Origin: an unicellular cyanobacterium SU3
Lineage (GTDB): Bacteria > Cyanobacteriota > Cyanobacteriia > Cyanobacteriales > Microcystaceae
DNA: 48,853 nucleotides
Direction: 5' to 3'
NCBI GenBank assembly: GCA_002172675.1
Contig: NETF01000165.1
Span: 100,623-149,475, forward strand
A program made the position numbers and the translations under genes. Positions 24,656 through 34,166 of the stretch are shown piece after piece. The notes under the pieces are model-generated. The model was not told where the DNA came from and searched no databases. It worked only from the letters and a program-made list of their open reading frames with translations. Numbering within the stretch: position 1 is the stretch's first letter; the number at the start of each line of letters is the position of its first letter.

Positions 24656-25759
24656 CTAATGTTTTGAATAAAATTGATGTGAACTAACTGTATAATATCT
24701 CAATTTATCTTCATCTACCTCAAAATCACTTAAAAATTTAGGAACCTTTACTGTTCCATTATTGGCAATACATTTATTAGTAACAATGTCATCAAGATAG
24801 TCATTGGTGTTTAAAGCTGCGGGATAAATAAAGTTATCTAAAGTAGCAAGAGAAAGATTAAAAAATACACCAATAGAAGACTCTAACATCCCCCCACACC
24901 AAACACCAATATTGTTTTTTTGACATAAATCATGGATTTTTTTTGCTTCTGTTAATCCCCCAACTCTTCCTGGTTTAATATTGATAATTTGACAAGCATT
25001 AAGTTTGATAGCTTTGCGAGTATCTTCTAGAGAAAAAATACTTTCATCGAGACAAATAGGGGTTTTAATCTGTTGTTGAAGTTCTGCATGATCAATAATA
25101 TCGTCCCAACTTAAAGGCTGTTCTATCATCATTAAATTAAAGTGGTCTACGGTTTTTAATAGGTCAATATCTTTTAAACTATAAGCAGAGTTTGCATCAG
25201 CAAGTAACGGCACATCAGGAAAGTTATTTCTAATAATTTCTAAGGGTTTAATATCCCAATTAGGCTTAATTTTTAGTTTAATTCTTTTGTAACCTTGTTC
25301 TATTTGTAAACTAATTGTTTCTAGAAGTTTATTCTTATCTTGAGTAATTCCAACTGATCCACCTATTGAAATAGATTTATTAATTCCTCCTAATAGTTGC
25401 CAAAGTGGTGTTTTCAGTTGTTGTGAATAAAGATCCCATAATGCGGTTTCTACTGCTTTTTTAGCAAAATTAAAACCCTTAATATGAGAGAATAATTGAT
25501 TGATTTCACTAGGATGATTAATCTTTTTGTTAATAAGTTGAGGAATAATTAAATCTTTTAAGACAATAAATGAAACGTCAGTATATTCTGGTAAATAGAA
25601 AGGAAACGGTAGGGTTGATGCTTCACCATAACCCGATAAATCAGAGGTTGATAGTTTAACGATAACACTTCTTTTTCGATTCATTTCACCATAGCTAGTT
25701 TGATAACTTTTGATGAAAGGTAATTCAAATAAGAAAAGTTCTGCTCTTTCAATGATCAT
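24656..25759 (-). CDS. menC: Enolase-superfamily o-succinylbenzoate synthase / N-acylamino acid racemase
   Basis: 367 residues with the muconate-lactonizing subgroup signature: KLKIKP (catalytic lysine of the KxK motif), DANSAY, EQPL and DES (three metal-binding acids), and the second lysine in NIKPGRVGG. In the MenC role it dehydrates SHCHC to o-succinylbenzoate for phylloquinone, needed in photosystem I. The full length and the FVE-type N-terminal lid fit the type that in other bacteria also racemises N-acylamino acids, so the substrate is not certain. It begins ten bases after hoxW on the same strand and probably belongs to the yjbQ-hoxW-menC operon. No other men gene is in view. Confidence 0.85.
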   Translation of the reverse strand: MIIERAELFLFELPFIKSYQTSYGEMNRKRSVIVKLSTSDLSGYGEASTLPFPFYLPEYTDVSFIVLKDLIIPQLINKKINHPSEINQLFSHIKGFNFAKKAVETALWDLYSQQLKTPLWQLLGGINKSISIGGSVGITQDKNKLLETISLQIEQGYKRIKLKIKPNWDIKPLEIIRNNFPDVPLLADANSAYSLKDIDLLKTVDHFNLMMIEQPLSWDDIIDHAELQQQIKTPICLDESIFSLEDTRKAIKLNACQIINIKPGRVGGLTEAKKIHDLCQKNNIGVWCGGMLESSIGVFFNLSLATLDNFIYPAALNTNDYLDDIVTNKCIANNGTVKVPKFLSDFEVDEDKLRYYTVSSHQFYSKH

Positions 25760-25769
25760 GAATAATTAA

Positions 25770-26240
25770 CTATTTAATTGATAAAATATCTTTTATTTTT
25801 TTTAGAGTAGAATTAACATATTTTTGGGTAATTGGCGATAATTCTTCACTAAAATTAAAATTGAAACCAGGAACTAATATCCAATAAGCTTTAGGTACTT
25901 TTTGATAAATCGCTTGAGTTAAAGATAATAATTGTTCGGGGTTATTATGATGAGCTAAATTATTACTTTTGTTATTAATAGAAATGGTCTTAATTTCAAG
26001 TTTTGCCTTCTTAATATCAGTAAGAGGAACTGCATCTATAAAAATTACTGTATCAACTTGAGACAAGTTTTCGGCTAAGTCTGGGGTCAGTTGATGAACT
26101 GGCAAAGATGTTATATTCTCGTAGTGCCATTGTTTAATAGTTTCTGCTATTTTGTAACCCACTCCATCATCTCCTCTTAGGGTATTTCCATAACCAATAA
26201 TGAGTATTTTCGAGTTTTCAATTGCTACATTGTTAAACAT
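25770..26240 (-). CDS. hoxW: Hydrogenase maturation endopeptidase HoxW
   Basis: 156 residues. The N-terminal ILIIGYGNTLRGDDGVG is the signature of HycI/HoxW proteases, whose acid binds nickel in the large-subunit precursor; VIFIDAVPL contains the second acidic ligand. HoxW removes the short C-terminal tail of HoxH after [NiFe] insertion; HoxH in this window has such a tail. It lies about 1.2 kb from hoxH in the same direction, with a plus-strand gene and yjbQ between them. The ATG at 26238-26240 is followed by an otherwise normal family start. Confidence 0.93.
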   Translation of the reverse strand: MFNNVAIENSKILIIGYGNTLRGDDGVGYKIAETIKQWHYENITSLPVHQLTPDLAENLSQVDTVIFIDAVPLTDIKKAKLEIKTISINNKSNNLAHHNNPEQLLSLTQAIYQKVPKAYWILVPGFNFNFSEELSPITQKYVNSTLKKIKDILSIK

Positions 26241-26287
26241 TTATTTTATATTTTTGGCAGTTTATTCAGAGAAAATTTTATCAATAA

Positions 26288-26704
26288 TTATTCTCCATAC
26301 ACTGTAACGACGATTTCACGTTTACGAGGTTTGATATCACATTCTAAATGAAAAATTTGCTGCCAAGTTCCTAATTTTAACTTACCATTTGTAATTGGTA
26401 CTGTCATCGATGGACCTAAAAGAGTTGCTTGTAAATGAGAGTGTCCATTCCCATCATGCCAAGTTTTTTCATGTCCATAGTCTCGACTGGGAGGGATTAA
26501 TTTATTGAGAAATTCTGGTAAATCTTTTTTCAAACCTGCCTCAAATTCAATTGCTCCGATAACTGCCGTGCTTCCTATATTAAAAATATTGACCATTCCA
26601 GTGCTAACTTTAGCTTTTTTGACAATTAAAGCAACGGAGTCAGTTAAATTATGTAAATCTCCATTATCTTTTGTCGATAGTCTAATGGTTTCTTGATAAA
26701 TCAT
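26288..26704 (-). CDS. YjbQ/UPF0047 family protein
   Basis: 138 residues from ATG 26704. The family signature GHEKTWHDGNGHSHLQATLLGPS near the C-terminus contains the conserved His/Asp cluster, and STGMVNIFNIGSTA matches its core. YjbQ proteins have weak thiamine-phosphate synthase activity and their true role is unknown. It starts the group yjbQ-hoxW-menC (gaps 47 and 10 bases). A longer frame exists upstream but its extra residues do not resemble the family. Confidence 0.88.
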   Translation of the reverse strand: MIYQETIRLSTKDNGDLHNLTDSVALIVKKAKVSTGMVNIFNIGSTAVIGAIEFEAGLKKDLPEFLNKLIPPSRDYGHEKTWHDGNGHSHLQATLLGPSMTVPITNGKLKLGTWQQIFHLECDIKPRKREIVVTVYGE

Positions 26705-26923
26705 TGTTAGTGACTGTTGTGTAAAACAAATATTGTTAAATATTGTAATGTTTTTAATGAGGATAGAAAGCAAAATCTAGGGTTAGATCAGACAAAGCTA
26801 ATTTTGCACATTTTAATCAATCCTATTATCTAAACTCAAAATATGTTCATAATTATTATATTATAAATAATAAGATTTGTGTTATTTTATTTGTCATAAT
26901 TTATTTTTATTTTGCTTTAGACT

Positions 26924-27382
26924 ATGAATATTAATCCAAATTACTTGATTAGTTTTACAATTTTGTTTTATACTCCCCCATTTTCACAGATAGAAAATAA
27001 TTTAGAATCGTTAAATAATATAGCAATTCTTAATCTTCAACCGATACAAAAAAGTTATACAGCTACGGCTCAATTTTGGGGAAGATTAGCAACAGGAGTT
27101 AAACAACCGGGTACCGTTACTTTATATCCCAAGCAAGAAAATCGTTTGCTAGTCATCATTATTGTATCACAAAAATGCGGGAGATTTTTTGAAATCAATG
27201 GTCATAAAATCAAGAAAGTAACCTATAGTTGTCCTGAACAGGAAAAAGACGAATCTTCTGATTATACTAACTGGAAAGTTGAGCATAATGCTTTAACTAA
27301 AGAAGTTAAAATGATTGCCCCTGCTGCTAAGAATAATCCTTTATATATTAGAAATGATGCTTTTTGGTTGATTGATTATTAA
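26924..27382 (+). CDS. Hypothetical protein between hoxH and yjbQ
   Basis: 152 residues that I do not recognise. The N-terminus has a short hydrophobic stretch (about 8-20, LISFTILFYTPPF) that could be a weak signal peptide or anchor. The centre is basic and hydrophobic, with two Cys (in SQKCGRFFEI and TYSCPEQE) that could form a disulfide. It is the only plus-strand gene in the hydrogenase region and its end is 25 bases from the convergent hoxH stop. Coding quality looks normal. No function is suggested. Confidence 0.6.
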   Translation: MNINPNYLISFTILFYTPPFSQIENNLESLNNIAILNLQPIQKSYTATAQFWGRLATGVKQPGTVTLYPKQENRLLVIIIVSQKCGRFFEINGHKIKKVTYSCPEQEKDESSDYTNWKVEHNALTKEVKMIAPAAKNNPLYIRNDAFWLIDY

Positions 27383-27407
27383 ATTTAAAAGTACCAAACA
27401 GTTATTA

Positions 27408-28832
27408 TTAGTCTCGACAAACTTCATCTAATAAGTCACCATTTGCTCCAAATAATTGAATCTGTAAAGGCATTTGTCCGGCTGCATGGGTTGAACAACT
27501 TAAACAGGGATCATAACACCGAATTCCTGCTTCAACACGGTTTAACATTCCTTCTGTTATGGCGTTTCCCTTAACATAATGTTTGGCTATTTGTACAACG
27601 GTTTGATTCATGGCTAAGTTATTATTTCCCGTGGCAATAATGAGGTTAACTTTCTTAATTAAGCCGTTTTCATCGACATGATAATGGTGGAAAAGGGTTC
27701 CTCTGGGTGCTTCACTAACCCCTATCCCTTCTAAGTTATTAATTCCGGCTTTGGCACGAGTTTTTTTTGATAAGAGATCAGGATCATTAATTAACCGATC
27801 AATGCGTTCTAAACAAGCAATAATTTCCACTAATCTGGCATAATGATAAAAGAAAGAAGAAGTCGCCACACCACCAGTGCGATCGCGGAATTCTTGTAAT
27901 TCTTGATCGGCTTTTTCGGTACCAAAACCAGAGCAAATATTGAGCCTTGCTAAAGGTCCAACTCGATAAATTCCTTGGGGATATCCTAACGGTTTATAGT
28001 AGGGAAATTTGAGATAAGACCACTTTTCTACTGACTCCCCGATAAAGTCTTGATAATCTTCTTCTTTTAAGTTATCAGCAACAATATTTCCTTGACTATC
28101 AGTAATACGAATTTTTCCCTCATAATGTTCCCAAAGTCCGTCTTCTCTAACTAACCCCATAAACAAAGAAGGAAAGTTACCAAATGTTTTAACTTCTGTT
28201 TCAAATCTATTAAGAAGTCCTTTAAACAAGGTAAGGGCATTATTAGCCGTTTCATAGGCTTCTGGGAGTCTTTCTTTAATCCATTTTTTGCTTTCTTCTG
28301 ATAAAGGGGATCTTACGCCTCCAGGTACAGACCAAGCTGCATGGATTTTTTTTGCTCCTAAAAGTTCAATAATGGTTTGTCCAAACTGTCTTAAACGAAT
28401 ACCACTTTTAGCTAATTCTGGATCAGATGCTATCAGTCCAAAAATATTTCTTTTTGCTGGATCACTATCCCATCCTAATAAAAAATCGGGACTACTGAGG
28501 TGAAAAAAACTAAGAGCATGGGATTGAGTAATTTGGGCTAAATTCATCAATCTTCTTAATTTATCGGCTGCAGTTGGAATATTTACTCCTAAAATTTTAT
28601 CCCCTGTTTTAGCAGAAGCAAGCAGATGACTTACGGGACAAATACCACAAATTCTGGCCGTAATTCCTGCCATTTCCCACATAGGACGACCTTCACAAAA
28701 TTTCTCAAAACCTCGATATTCCACTACATGAAATCTAGCATCATCTACTTGACCGTTATCATCTAAAAAGATGGAAATTTTCGCATGGCCTTCTATTCGA
28801 GTGACAGGATCAATTACAATAGTTTTAGACAT
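27408..28832 (-). CDS. hoxH: Bidirectional [NiFe] hydrogenase large subunit HoxH
   Basis: 474 residues. Binds the Ni-Fe(CN)2CO site through two CxxC pairs: CGICPVSH near residue 62 and [12 protein letters not shown] near the C-terminus. The final about 25 residues after the His are the tail cut off by HoxW. It forms the hydrogenase module with HoxY and interconverts H2 and protons. Last gene of hoxEFUYH; 50 bases separate it from hoxY, and these include part of a dispersed palindromic repeat. Confidence 0.98.
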   Translation of the reverse strand: MSKTIVIDPVTRIEGHAKISIFLDDNGQVDDARFHVVEYRGFEKFCEGRPMWEMAGITARICGICPVSHLLASAKTGDKILGVNIPTAADKLRRLMNLAQITQSHALSFFHLSSPDFLLGWDSDPAKRNIFGLIASDPELAKSGIRLRQFGQTIIELLGAKKIHAAWSVPGGVRSPLSEESKKWIKERLPEAYETANNALTLFKGLLNRFETEVKTFGNFPSLFMGLVREDGLWEHYEGKIRITDSQGNIVADNLKEEDYQDFIGESVEKWSYLKFPYYKPLGYPQGIYRVGPLARLNICSGFGTEKADQELQEFRDRTGGVATSSFFYHYARLVEIIACLERIDRLINDPDLLSKKTRAKAGINNLEGIGVSEAPRGTLFHHYHVDENGLIKKVNLIIATGNNNLAMNQTVVQIAKHYVKGNAITEGMLNRVEAGIRCYDPCLSCSTHAAGQMPLQIQLFGANGDLLDEVCRD

Positions 28833-28867
28833 AATTACCTCTATTTTTATTTTTTTAAATTAAATTT

Positions 28868-28881
28868 TGCCCACCCTACAG
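28868..28881. repeat. Half copy of the palindromic repeat, between hoxY and hoxH
   Basis: TGCCCACCCTACAG is identical to the right arm of the palindrome at 15269 and 41729; the left arm is missing. It sits in the only wider gap of the hox operon. Confidence 0.5.
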
Positions 28882-28882
28882 T

Positions 28883-29428
28883 TTAACCAAATTTAATCAT
28901 TTCTCTTCCTTCTATAACTGGTTTTTCTCCTTTTAATAAGGGTTCAATGGCTGCCCGAATTCTATCAGCATCGGGGGGACATCCGGGTAAAAATAAATCC
29001 ACATTAATCACTTCATGAACTGGACTGACTCTATCTAATAATTCGGGGACAATACCGGGTTCTTGGGGTAGTTGAGGTGTCACATCACCTAACTCTAAAT
29101 AAGAGCGTTTTAACACGGTTTCTGCTGGTCCTAACATATTCCTCATTGCTGGAACATTAGCGGTGACAGCGCAGTCTCCAAAAGAAACAATTAACTTCGT
29201 TTTTTCTCTAATTTCTTTAATTAATTGTAAGTTTTCTTCATTAGCGATCGCTCCTTCAACCAAACAGACATCAACATTATCAGGATAGTCTTTAATATCT
29301 GCGATGGGACTATAAACCATGTCTACTTTGTCGGCTAATTCTAATAACCATTCATCGAGATCCAAAAAAGACATATGACATCCGGAACATCCGGCTAACC
29401 ATACAGTTGCTAATTTAATCTTTTTCAT
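28883..29428 (-). CDS. hoxY: Bidirectional hydrogenase small subunit HoxY
   Basis: 181 residues. Carries the proximal [4Fe-4S] cluster: ligands in [22 protein letters not shown] and [11 protein letters not shown]. It passes electrons between HoxH and the diaphorase module. As usual for Hox enzymes the C-terminal part with two further clusters, found in uptake hydrogenases, is absent. 15 bases downstream of hoxU. Confidence 0.97.
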   Translation of the reverse strand: MKKIKLATVWLAGCSGCHMSFLDLDEWLLELADKVDMVYSPIADIKDYPDNVDVCLVEGAIANEENLQLIKEIREKTKLIVSFGDCAVTANVPAMRNMLGPAETVLKRSYLELGDVTPQLPQEPGIVPELLDRVSPVHEVINVDLFLPGCPPDADRIRAAIEPLLKGEKPVIEGREMIKFG

Positions 29429-29443
29429 AATTACTTACCTTAA

Positions 29444-30169
29444 TTAACTATTTTGGCTTTTATTTTGTTGCTTTTCCTTCCTTTTTCTGGCTATGGCTAT
29501 CCTTTCGGGATGGTGTTCCATTTCTGCAACGGTGCTTCTTTGGCGAAAAATGGCACCGGTGGGACAAGACTCAACACATTTGCCACAAGAGGTACAAGCG
29601 TCCACTTCTCCCCAAGGTTGATTTAATCCTGACACAATAAAAGATTGCTCTCCACGGTTAGCTACATCCCAAACGTGGGCCCCTTCGAGTTCATCACAGG
29701 CCCTGACGCATCGAGTACACAAAATACAACGGTTGCGATCGATCGCAAATATTCGATGGGAAAGGTCAACCGTTTCTTTAGGAAAGCGATAGGGAAAGCG
29801 AGTATGGTCCATCCCCACGGTAATGGCCATATCTTGCAATTCACAATTTTCATTGACCACACAAACCGCACAAACATGATTACCTTCTGCAAATAAAAGT
29901 TCTACTACCATGCGTCGATAGGCTTTTAATTTTTCGGTTTCTGTGTGTATGACCATTCCTTCTTGGACGTGGGTGACACAAGCAGGTTGGAGTTGGGAAC
30001 GCCCTTCAATTTCGACTAAACACAAACGACAGGCCGCTACATTAGAAAGACCTTCTAAATGACACAAGGTCGGAATGTAAATATTTGCTTCTTTTGCAGC
30101 TTCTAAAATGGTTTGATCTTCTGTTGCTGCCATTAATTGATTGTTAATGGTTAATGTTTTAACACTCAT
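29444..30169 (-). CDS. hoxU: Bidirectional hydrogenase diaphorase subunit HoxU
   Basis: 241 residues. The N-terminal ferredoxin-like [2Fe-2S] domain has [15 protein letters not shown]; a middle segment with [12 protein letters not shown] and His matches the NuoG-type cluster; the C-terminal part has two [4Fe-4S] motifs, [12 protein letters not shown] and [16 protein letters not shown]. It wires electrons from HoxF to HoxY. It begins ten bases after hoxF. Confidence 0.97.
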   Translation of the reverse strand: MSVKTLTINNQLMAATEDQTILEAAKEANIYIPTLCHLEGLSNVAACRLCLVEIEGRSQLQPACVTHVQEGMVIHTETEKLKAYRRMVVELLFAEGNHVCAVCVVNENCELQDMAITVGMDHTRFPYRFPKETVDLSHRIFAIDRNRCILCTRCVRACDELEGAHVWDVANRGEQSFIVSGLNQPWGEVDACTSCGKCVESCPTGAIFRQRSTVAEMEHHPERIAIARKRKEKQQNKSQNS

Positions 30170-30179
30170 CTTTTTTTCT

Positions 30180-31787
30180 TTAAGTTGATTGAAGTAAGGT
30201 CAAATATTCTTCTCGAAAATATCGCAAGGTACTTAAGACAGGGTTGGGGGCAGTGATTCCTAACCCACATAAGCTGGTTTCTTTGACCATCTGGGATAGG
30301 GTTTCTAAGGTGTCTAAATCTTGTTGATTGGCTTGTTGATTAATTAACTTAGTTAATAAATCATGTAATTGTACCGTTCCGGCTCGACAGGGAATACATT
30401 TACCACAACTTTCTTTTTGACAAAAATCCATATAAAATCGGGCAATTTCGACCATACTCGTATCTTCATCCATGACGATCATTCCCCCTGATCCCATAAT
30501 GGTTCCTAATTTTTTTAAGGAGTCATATTCAACCGGGGTATCTAATAAATGTGCCGGAATACAACCCCCGGAAGGGCCTCCCATTTGTACCGCTTTTACT
30601 GTTCCTTGGTTGGGAACGCCTTCCCCCATTTCTTCGATGATAGTCCGCAGAGAAATGCCCATCGGAACCTCAATTAAGCCGTTATTCTTCACGTTTCCCG
30701 TTAAGGCAAACACTTTCGTTCCCTTACTGTTTTCGCTGCCAATATCGGCGTACCAGTCTCCCCCTTCTCGGATAATGGGAACGATGTTTGCATAGGTTTC
30801 TACGTTATTGATTAAGGTGGGTTCTCCCCGTAAGCCGGCGATCGCTGGATAAGGGGGACGAGGGCGAGGGTTTCCTCGTTTTCCTTCTATTGAAGCGATT
30901 AAAGCGGTTTCTTCCCCACAGACAAAGGCGCCGGCACCGACTCGGATGTCAATTTTGAAGTCAAAGGGAGAATCAAAGATTTGTGACCCCATTAAGCCGT
31001 ATCGTTTCGTTTGTTGCATGGCTTTTTCGAGGCGTTTGATGGCCAGGGGATATTCGGCGCGAATGTAGATATAACCGTGATTTGCCCCCACTGCATAGGC
31101 TGCGATCGCCATACCTTCTAAAATACGATGAGGATCGCTTTCTAAGACAGAGCGATCCATAAATGCCCCTGGGTCTCCTTCGTCGGCGTTACAGATGACA
31201 TATTTCTGCTGTCCTGGCATTTTTGCCACCGTAGCCCATTTTACGCCGGTAGGATAGCCTCCGCCACCCCTTCCCCTTAGTCCGCTTTTTGTGACTTCTT
31301 TTATAACCTCATTAGGGGTCATTTCTAAGAGAACATGGTGTAATTGTTGATAACCTCCTTCAGCGATATAATCATCAATACTTTCGGGATCAATTTTGCC
31401 ACTATTTTCTCTAACAATGAGCTTTTGATAAGCAAAAAACGGATGATTTAGATCCCCTTGAGGAGGTAAATTTTCTGAACTATTTGTTTGATTTAAACTT
31501 GCAATAATCCCAGGAATATGTTTAGGGGTAACGTGATGATAAAGGGTGGTGTCTGGATCAATTTCAACAGAAGGACCTCTGCCACAAATTCCCATACAAC
31601 CAACACCACGCACCTCAACTTCTTGTTCTAAATGGGCTTCTTGGATGGCAGTTTCGAGATTTTTTTTGACAGTTTCTGCCCCACAAGAAAGACATCCCGA
31701 CGCTGTACAACAGCGAATTTGTTGAGGTTTTTGTTGTCTTTTTTCCTTAGTTTCTTGTTGAATGGTTAAAAGTTCTTCTAAATCCAT
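30180..31787 (-). CDS. hoxF: Bidirectional hydrogenase diaphorase subunit HoxF
   Basis: 535 residues from ATG 31787 (a TTG ten codons upstream overlaps hoxE and is unlikely). The N-terminal thioredoxin-like [2Fe-2S] domain has [10 protein letters not shown] and [12 protein letters not shown]; the NuoF-like core has the NADH loop [15 protein letters not shown], the FMN site [10 protein letters not shown] and the [4Fe-4S] motif [12 protein letters not shown] with a distant Cys in SLCGLG. It oxidises or reduces NAD(P)H, or ferredoxin with HoxE. Eight bases lie between the hoxE stop and this ATG. Confidence 0.97.
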   Translation of the reverse strand: MDLEELLTIQQETKEKRQQKPQQIRCCTASGCLSCGAETVKKNLETAIQEAHLEQEVEVRGVGCMGICGRGPSVEIDPDTTLYHHVTPKHIPGIIASLNQTNSSENLPPQGDLNHPFFAYQKLIVRENSGKIDPESIDDYIAEGGYQQLHHVLLEMTPNEVIKEVTKSGLRGRGGGGYPTGVKWATVAKMPGQQKYVICNADEGDPGAFMDRSVLESDPHRILEGMAIAAYAVGANHGYIYIRAEYPLAIKRLEKAMQQTKRYGLMGSQIFDSPFDFKIDIRVGAGAFVCGEETALIASIEGKRGNPRPRPPYPAIAGLRGEPTLINNVETYANIVPIIREGGDWYADIGSENSKGTKVFALTGNVKNNGLIEVPMGISLRTIIEEMGEGVPNQGTVKAVQMGGPSGGCIPAHLLDTPVEYDSLKKLGTIMGSGGMIVMDEDTSMVEIARFYMDFCQKESCGKCIPCRAGTVQLHDLLTKLINQQANQQDLDTLETLSQMVKETSLCGLGITAPNPVLSTLRYFREEYLTLLQST

Positions 31788-31795
31788 AATAATTA

Positions 31796-32314
31796 TTATT
31801 CTCCCTTCTGTTGCCAATTTTTGATTTTTTCTAATACATTATCTACGGTTTGTTTCTCGCCCACTTCTCCATCAAAAACGACGACAGGAGCAATACCACA
31901 AGCTCCTAAACATCGAGCAGATCGTAAAGAAATGTGTTGATCGGGGGTGGTTTCTTCGGATTTTATGCTTAATTCTTGTTCTAATGCGGCTAAAAGTTTA
32001 TCGCTTCCTTTAACATAACAAGCGGTTCCTAAACAAACAACACAATTATGTTGACCACTGGGTTTAAGGGAAAATAAATTATAAAAAGTGGCGACTCCAT
32101 AAACTTGACTTAAAGGCAGTTTTAAAGCATTGGCAATATATTCTAAAACATCGAGGTCTAAATAACCAAAAGCTTCTTGTGCTGTATGTAAAATTTCTAT
32201 CAGGAACTCTTGACGGTAGTGATTTCGCTTAATCGTAAGATCAAGTATTTGGAAGCTTTTATCAACGTTTTTATCAGATTTTTGAGGCTTTTTGGTCAAA
32301 GTTTTACTTTCCAT
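31796..32314 (-). CDS. hoxE: Bidirectional hydrogenase subunit HoxE
   Basis: 172 residues, NuoE-like. The [2Fe-2S] cluster ligands are in VVCLGTACYVKG and SARCLGACGIAP. First gene of the hox operon, so its promoter must lie in 32315-32524, which has no gene. In Synechocystis LexA and AbrB-like proteins act on this promoter; I cannot mark their sites here. HoxE is required with HoxF for electron exchange. Confidence 0.96.
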   Translation of the reverse strand: MESKTLTKKPQKSDKNVDKSFQILDLTIKRNHYRQEFLIEILHTAQEAFGYLDLDVLEYIANALKLPLSQVYGVATFYNLFSLKPSGQHNCVVCLGTACYVKGSDKLLAALEQELSIKSEETTPDQHISLRSARCLGACGIAPVVVFDGEVGEKQTVDNVLEKIKNWQQKGE

Positions 32315-32524
32315 ATTCTTGCCTTTTCTCTTACTTTCTATTATCTCATTTTTTGACTGGGTTGAAAAAGATAACCAGTTTATGAAAATGTTAAGATTTT
32401 CCTCAATAATTCTTGTCTCTTTCTATGCTAAAAGAAAAGACATGACCTCAACTCTGATGTTAACTTTTTTTGATAAACAACAAAATGCTTTCTAAATTAA
32501 ACTATCTTGATGAAGATTAACTGT

Positions 32525-33139
32525 TCAATTAGCGATATCAAAGATTTGTTGTGCTGTGAAATTAAGATCAGGAAAAATAGAAGAGATTAAAGCATCATTT
32601 TCCCTAAATTGTTTAACCTGATATTCGTCATCAACTAATTGATAAATAGAAATTGTTGGCTTTTTCGGATCACCAATATACCGTTTTCCTCCTAATCCTA
32701 AATAATCAACAATCCAATATTCAGTTATTCCTAAAGTTTCGTAATCAATCAATTTATGACCATAATCATAACCCCAATTACTGCTAACCACTTCTATCAC
32801 TAAAGGAACGGTTTTTCCTTGTGTAATAGTTGATCTGGTTTTCCATAAAGATTCATTATTTAAGTTAGATTGATCAAGGATAAGTACATCAGGATTATAA
32901 GCAGATTTATTGGTATCAAGGGGTTTAATTAAAGCTTGTTTAGGTATCAGATAAGGAAGTCCAAGCTGTTTAATTTGTACAGCTAATTCAATAATAATAA
33001 AACTAATGACTTGTTCATGGGTTCCTATTGGTTGCATTTCAAAAATAGACCCATCATGTAATTCATAACGTCCGTAACCGTCGGGATACCAGTCCCAAAA
33101 TTCTTCTAATGTGATAGGTTGTGAAACTGTTGTAATCAT
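32525..33139 (-). CDS. Uma2-family (DUF820) protein
   Basis: 204 residues. Shows the Uma2 core: YELHDGSIFEMQPIGTHEQV, NPDVLILD (acidic site), LVIEVVSSN and the closing helix with YGHKLIDYETLGITEYWIVD. The D and E-x-(K) pattern belongs to a PD-(D/E)XK-like fold. Members are very numerous in cyanobacteria and no physiological role is established. It is 13 bases after a second Uma2 gene in the same direction. Confidence 0.9.
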   Translation of the reverse strand: MITTVSQPITLEEFWDWYPDGYGRYELHDGSIFEMQPIGTHEQVISFIIIELAVQIKQLGLPYLIPKQALIKPLDTNKSAYNPDVLILDQSNLNNESLWKTRSTITQGKTVPLVIEVVSSNWGYDYGHKLIDYETLGITEYWIVDYLGLGGKRYIGDPKKPTISIYQLVDDEYQVKQFRENDALISSIFPDLNFTAQQIFDIAN

Positions 33140-33152
33140 AATGTTATAAGAT

Positions 33153-33836
33153 TTAAAGTTGTCCTAATTCTCGTAATTTAGCTTCTAATTCTTTAACTTT
33201 AGCTTCAGCTTCTTGCGCCCTTTTTTCAGCTTGTTTTGCTCTTATTTCTGCTTCTTGTTTTAATTTTCCTAGTTCGACATAGGTTAAAAAAGGTTCATCG
33301 GTTGGAGTAAATAACTGTAAGTTATTTTCAGTGATTTCAAACCGAACTTTTAAACGGGGACTAATCCAGCCGTCCATCGTTTCAATTAAGTTTAACCTAT
33401 TTTTTTCTCTCATCCAACCACACAAATCAATTTTATCAGGATCATATACATAATATTCTTCCACTCCATAACGATTATAAAATTCAAATTTTTGGCTCAT
33501 TTCTGCTAACTTATTACCAGGGGAAAGGATCTCAAAAACAACTTGAGGAGAGATGTTATTTTCTTCCCATTGTTTATAAGAACCCCTATCACCTTTGGGA
33601 CGACCAAATACCACCATAACATCAGGGGCGCGTCGTAGTTTATTATTACCTTCAATGGGATACCATAACAAGTCACCAGCAACGAAAACATCAGGGTTAT
33701 CATTAAATAATAACTCTAAATTTTCTTTGATAGTAACAATTAATCGAAATTGTTTCGTATTATCGGCCATGGGTTGACCATCACTATCAGGATAGATAAT
33801 ATTATTTTTAGTTTGGTTATTTATCTGCTGTACCAT
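33153..33836 (-). CDS. Uma2-family protein with C-terminal coiled coil
   Basis: 227 residues. Uma2 core with RRAPDVMVVFGRP, VVFEILSPGNK and FYNRYGVEEYYVYDPD, followed by a 45-residue Ala/Glu/Lys helix with heptads (AEIRAKQAEKRAQEAEAKVKE) that probably dimerises. The second gene (32525-33139) follows by 13 bases, so the two may be co-expressed. Function unknown as for the family. Confidence 0.9.
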   Translation of the reverse strand: MVQQINNQTKNNIIYPDSDGQPMADNTKQFRLIVTIKENLELLFNDNPDVFVAGDLLWYPIEGNNKLRRAPDVMVVFGRPKGDRGSYKQWEENNISPQVVFEILSPGNKLAEMSQKFEFYNRYGVEEYYVYDPDKIDLCGWMREKNRLNLIETMDGWISPRLKVRFEITENNLQLFTPTDEPFLTYVELGKLKQEAEIRAKQAEKRAQEAEAKVKELEAKLRELGQL

Positions 33837-34125
33837 TATTTTGATATTTTCTATGACAACATTAATTTAATTATATCGTTAAATATTCTATAGGAGTCAG
33901 AAGTTCCTCACTACATTCCGGCGCTATCGCACAGGAGTCAGGAGTCAGAATTTAAGTCTTATTCGTATTGTATGCGTTCGACACAATTTATATATTAATG
34001 TTTGTGTTTAAAGTCATTGATTAGATGTTTAATTGTTTTTGATCACTACAAACTTAATCTTATATTAAGACTTAAGATAGAACATTATTACTTAGCATAG
34101 TATAATTAAACTGTTTTGATATATT
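33837..34125. other. Intergenic stretch with GGAGTCAG repeats
   Basis: Contains TAGGAGTCAG at 33891 and ACAGGAGTCAGGAGTCAGAA at 33931-33950, separated by a short GC-richer piece. A similar repeat stands at 41664-41697. No gene is visible in the remainder. Confidence 0.55.
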
Positions 34126-34159
34126 TATAGCTTACCTTACATCACAAAAGTAAGCTATA
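34126..34159 (-). terminator. Hairpin after catalase-fold gene
   Basis: TATAGCTTAC and GTAAGCTATA form a perfect ten-base stem with a 14-base loop, seven bases beyond the stop of the minus-strand gene at 34167. No long T-run, so strength is uncertain. Confidence 0.6.
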
Positions 34160-34166
34160 CAATTAA

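Noticed and set aside
29645-29896. Open frames opposite or shifted within hoxU
   Set aside because: hoxU is certain from its iron-sulfur motifs; these are shadows.
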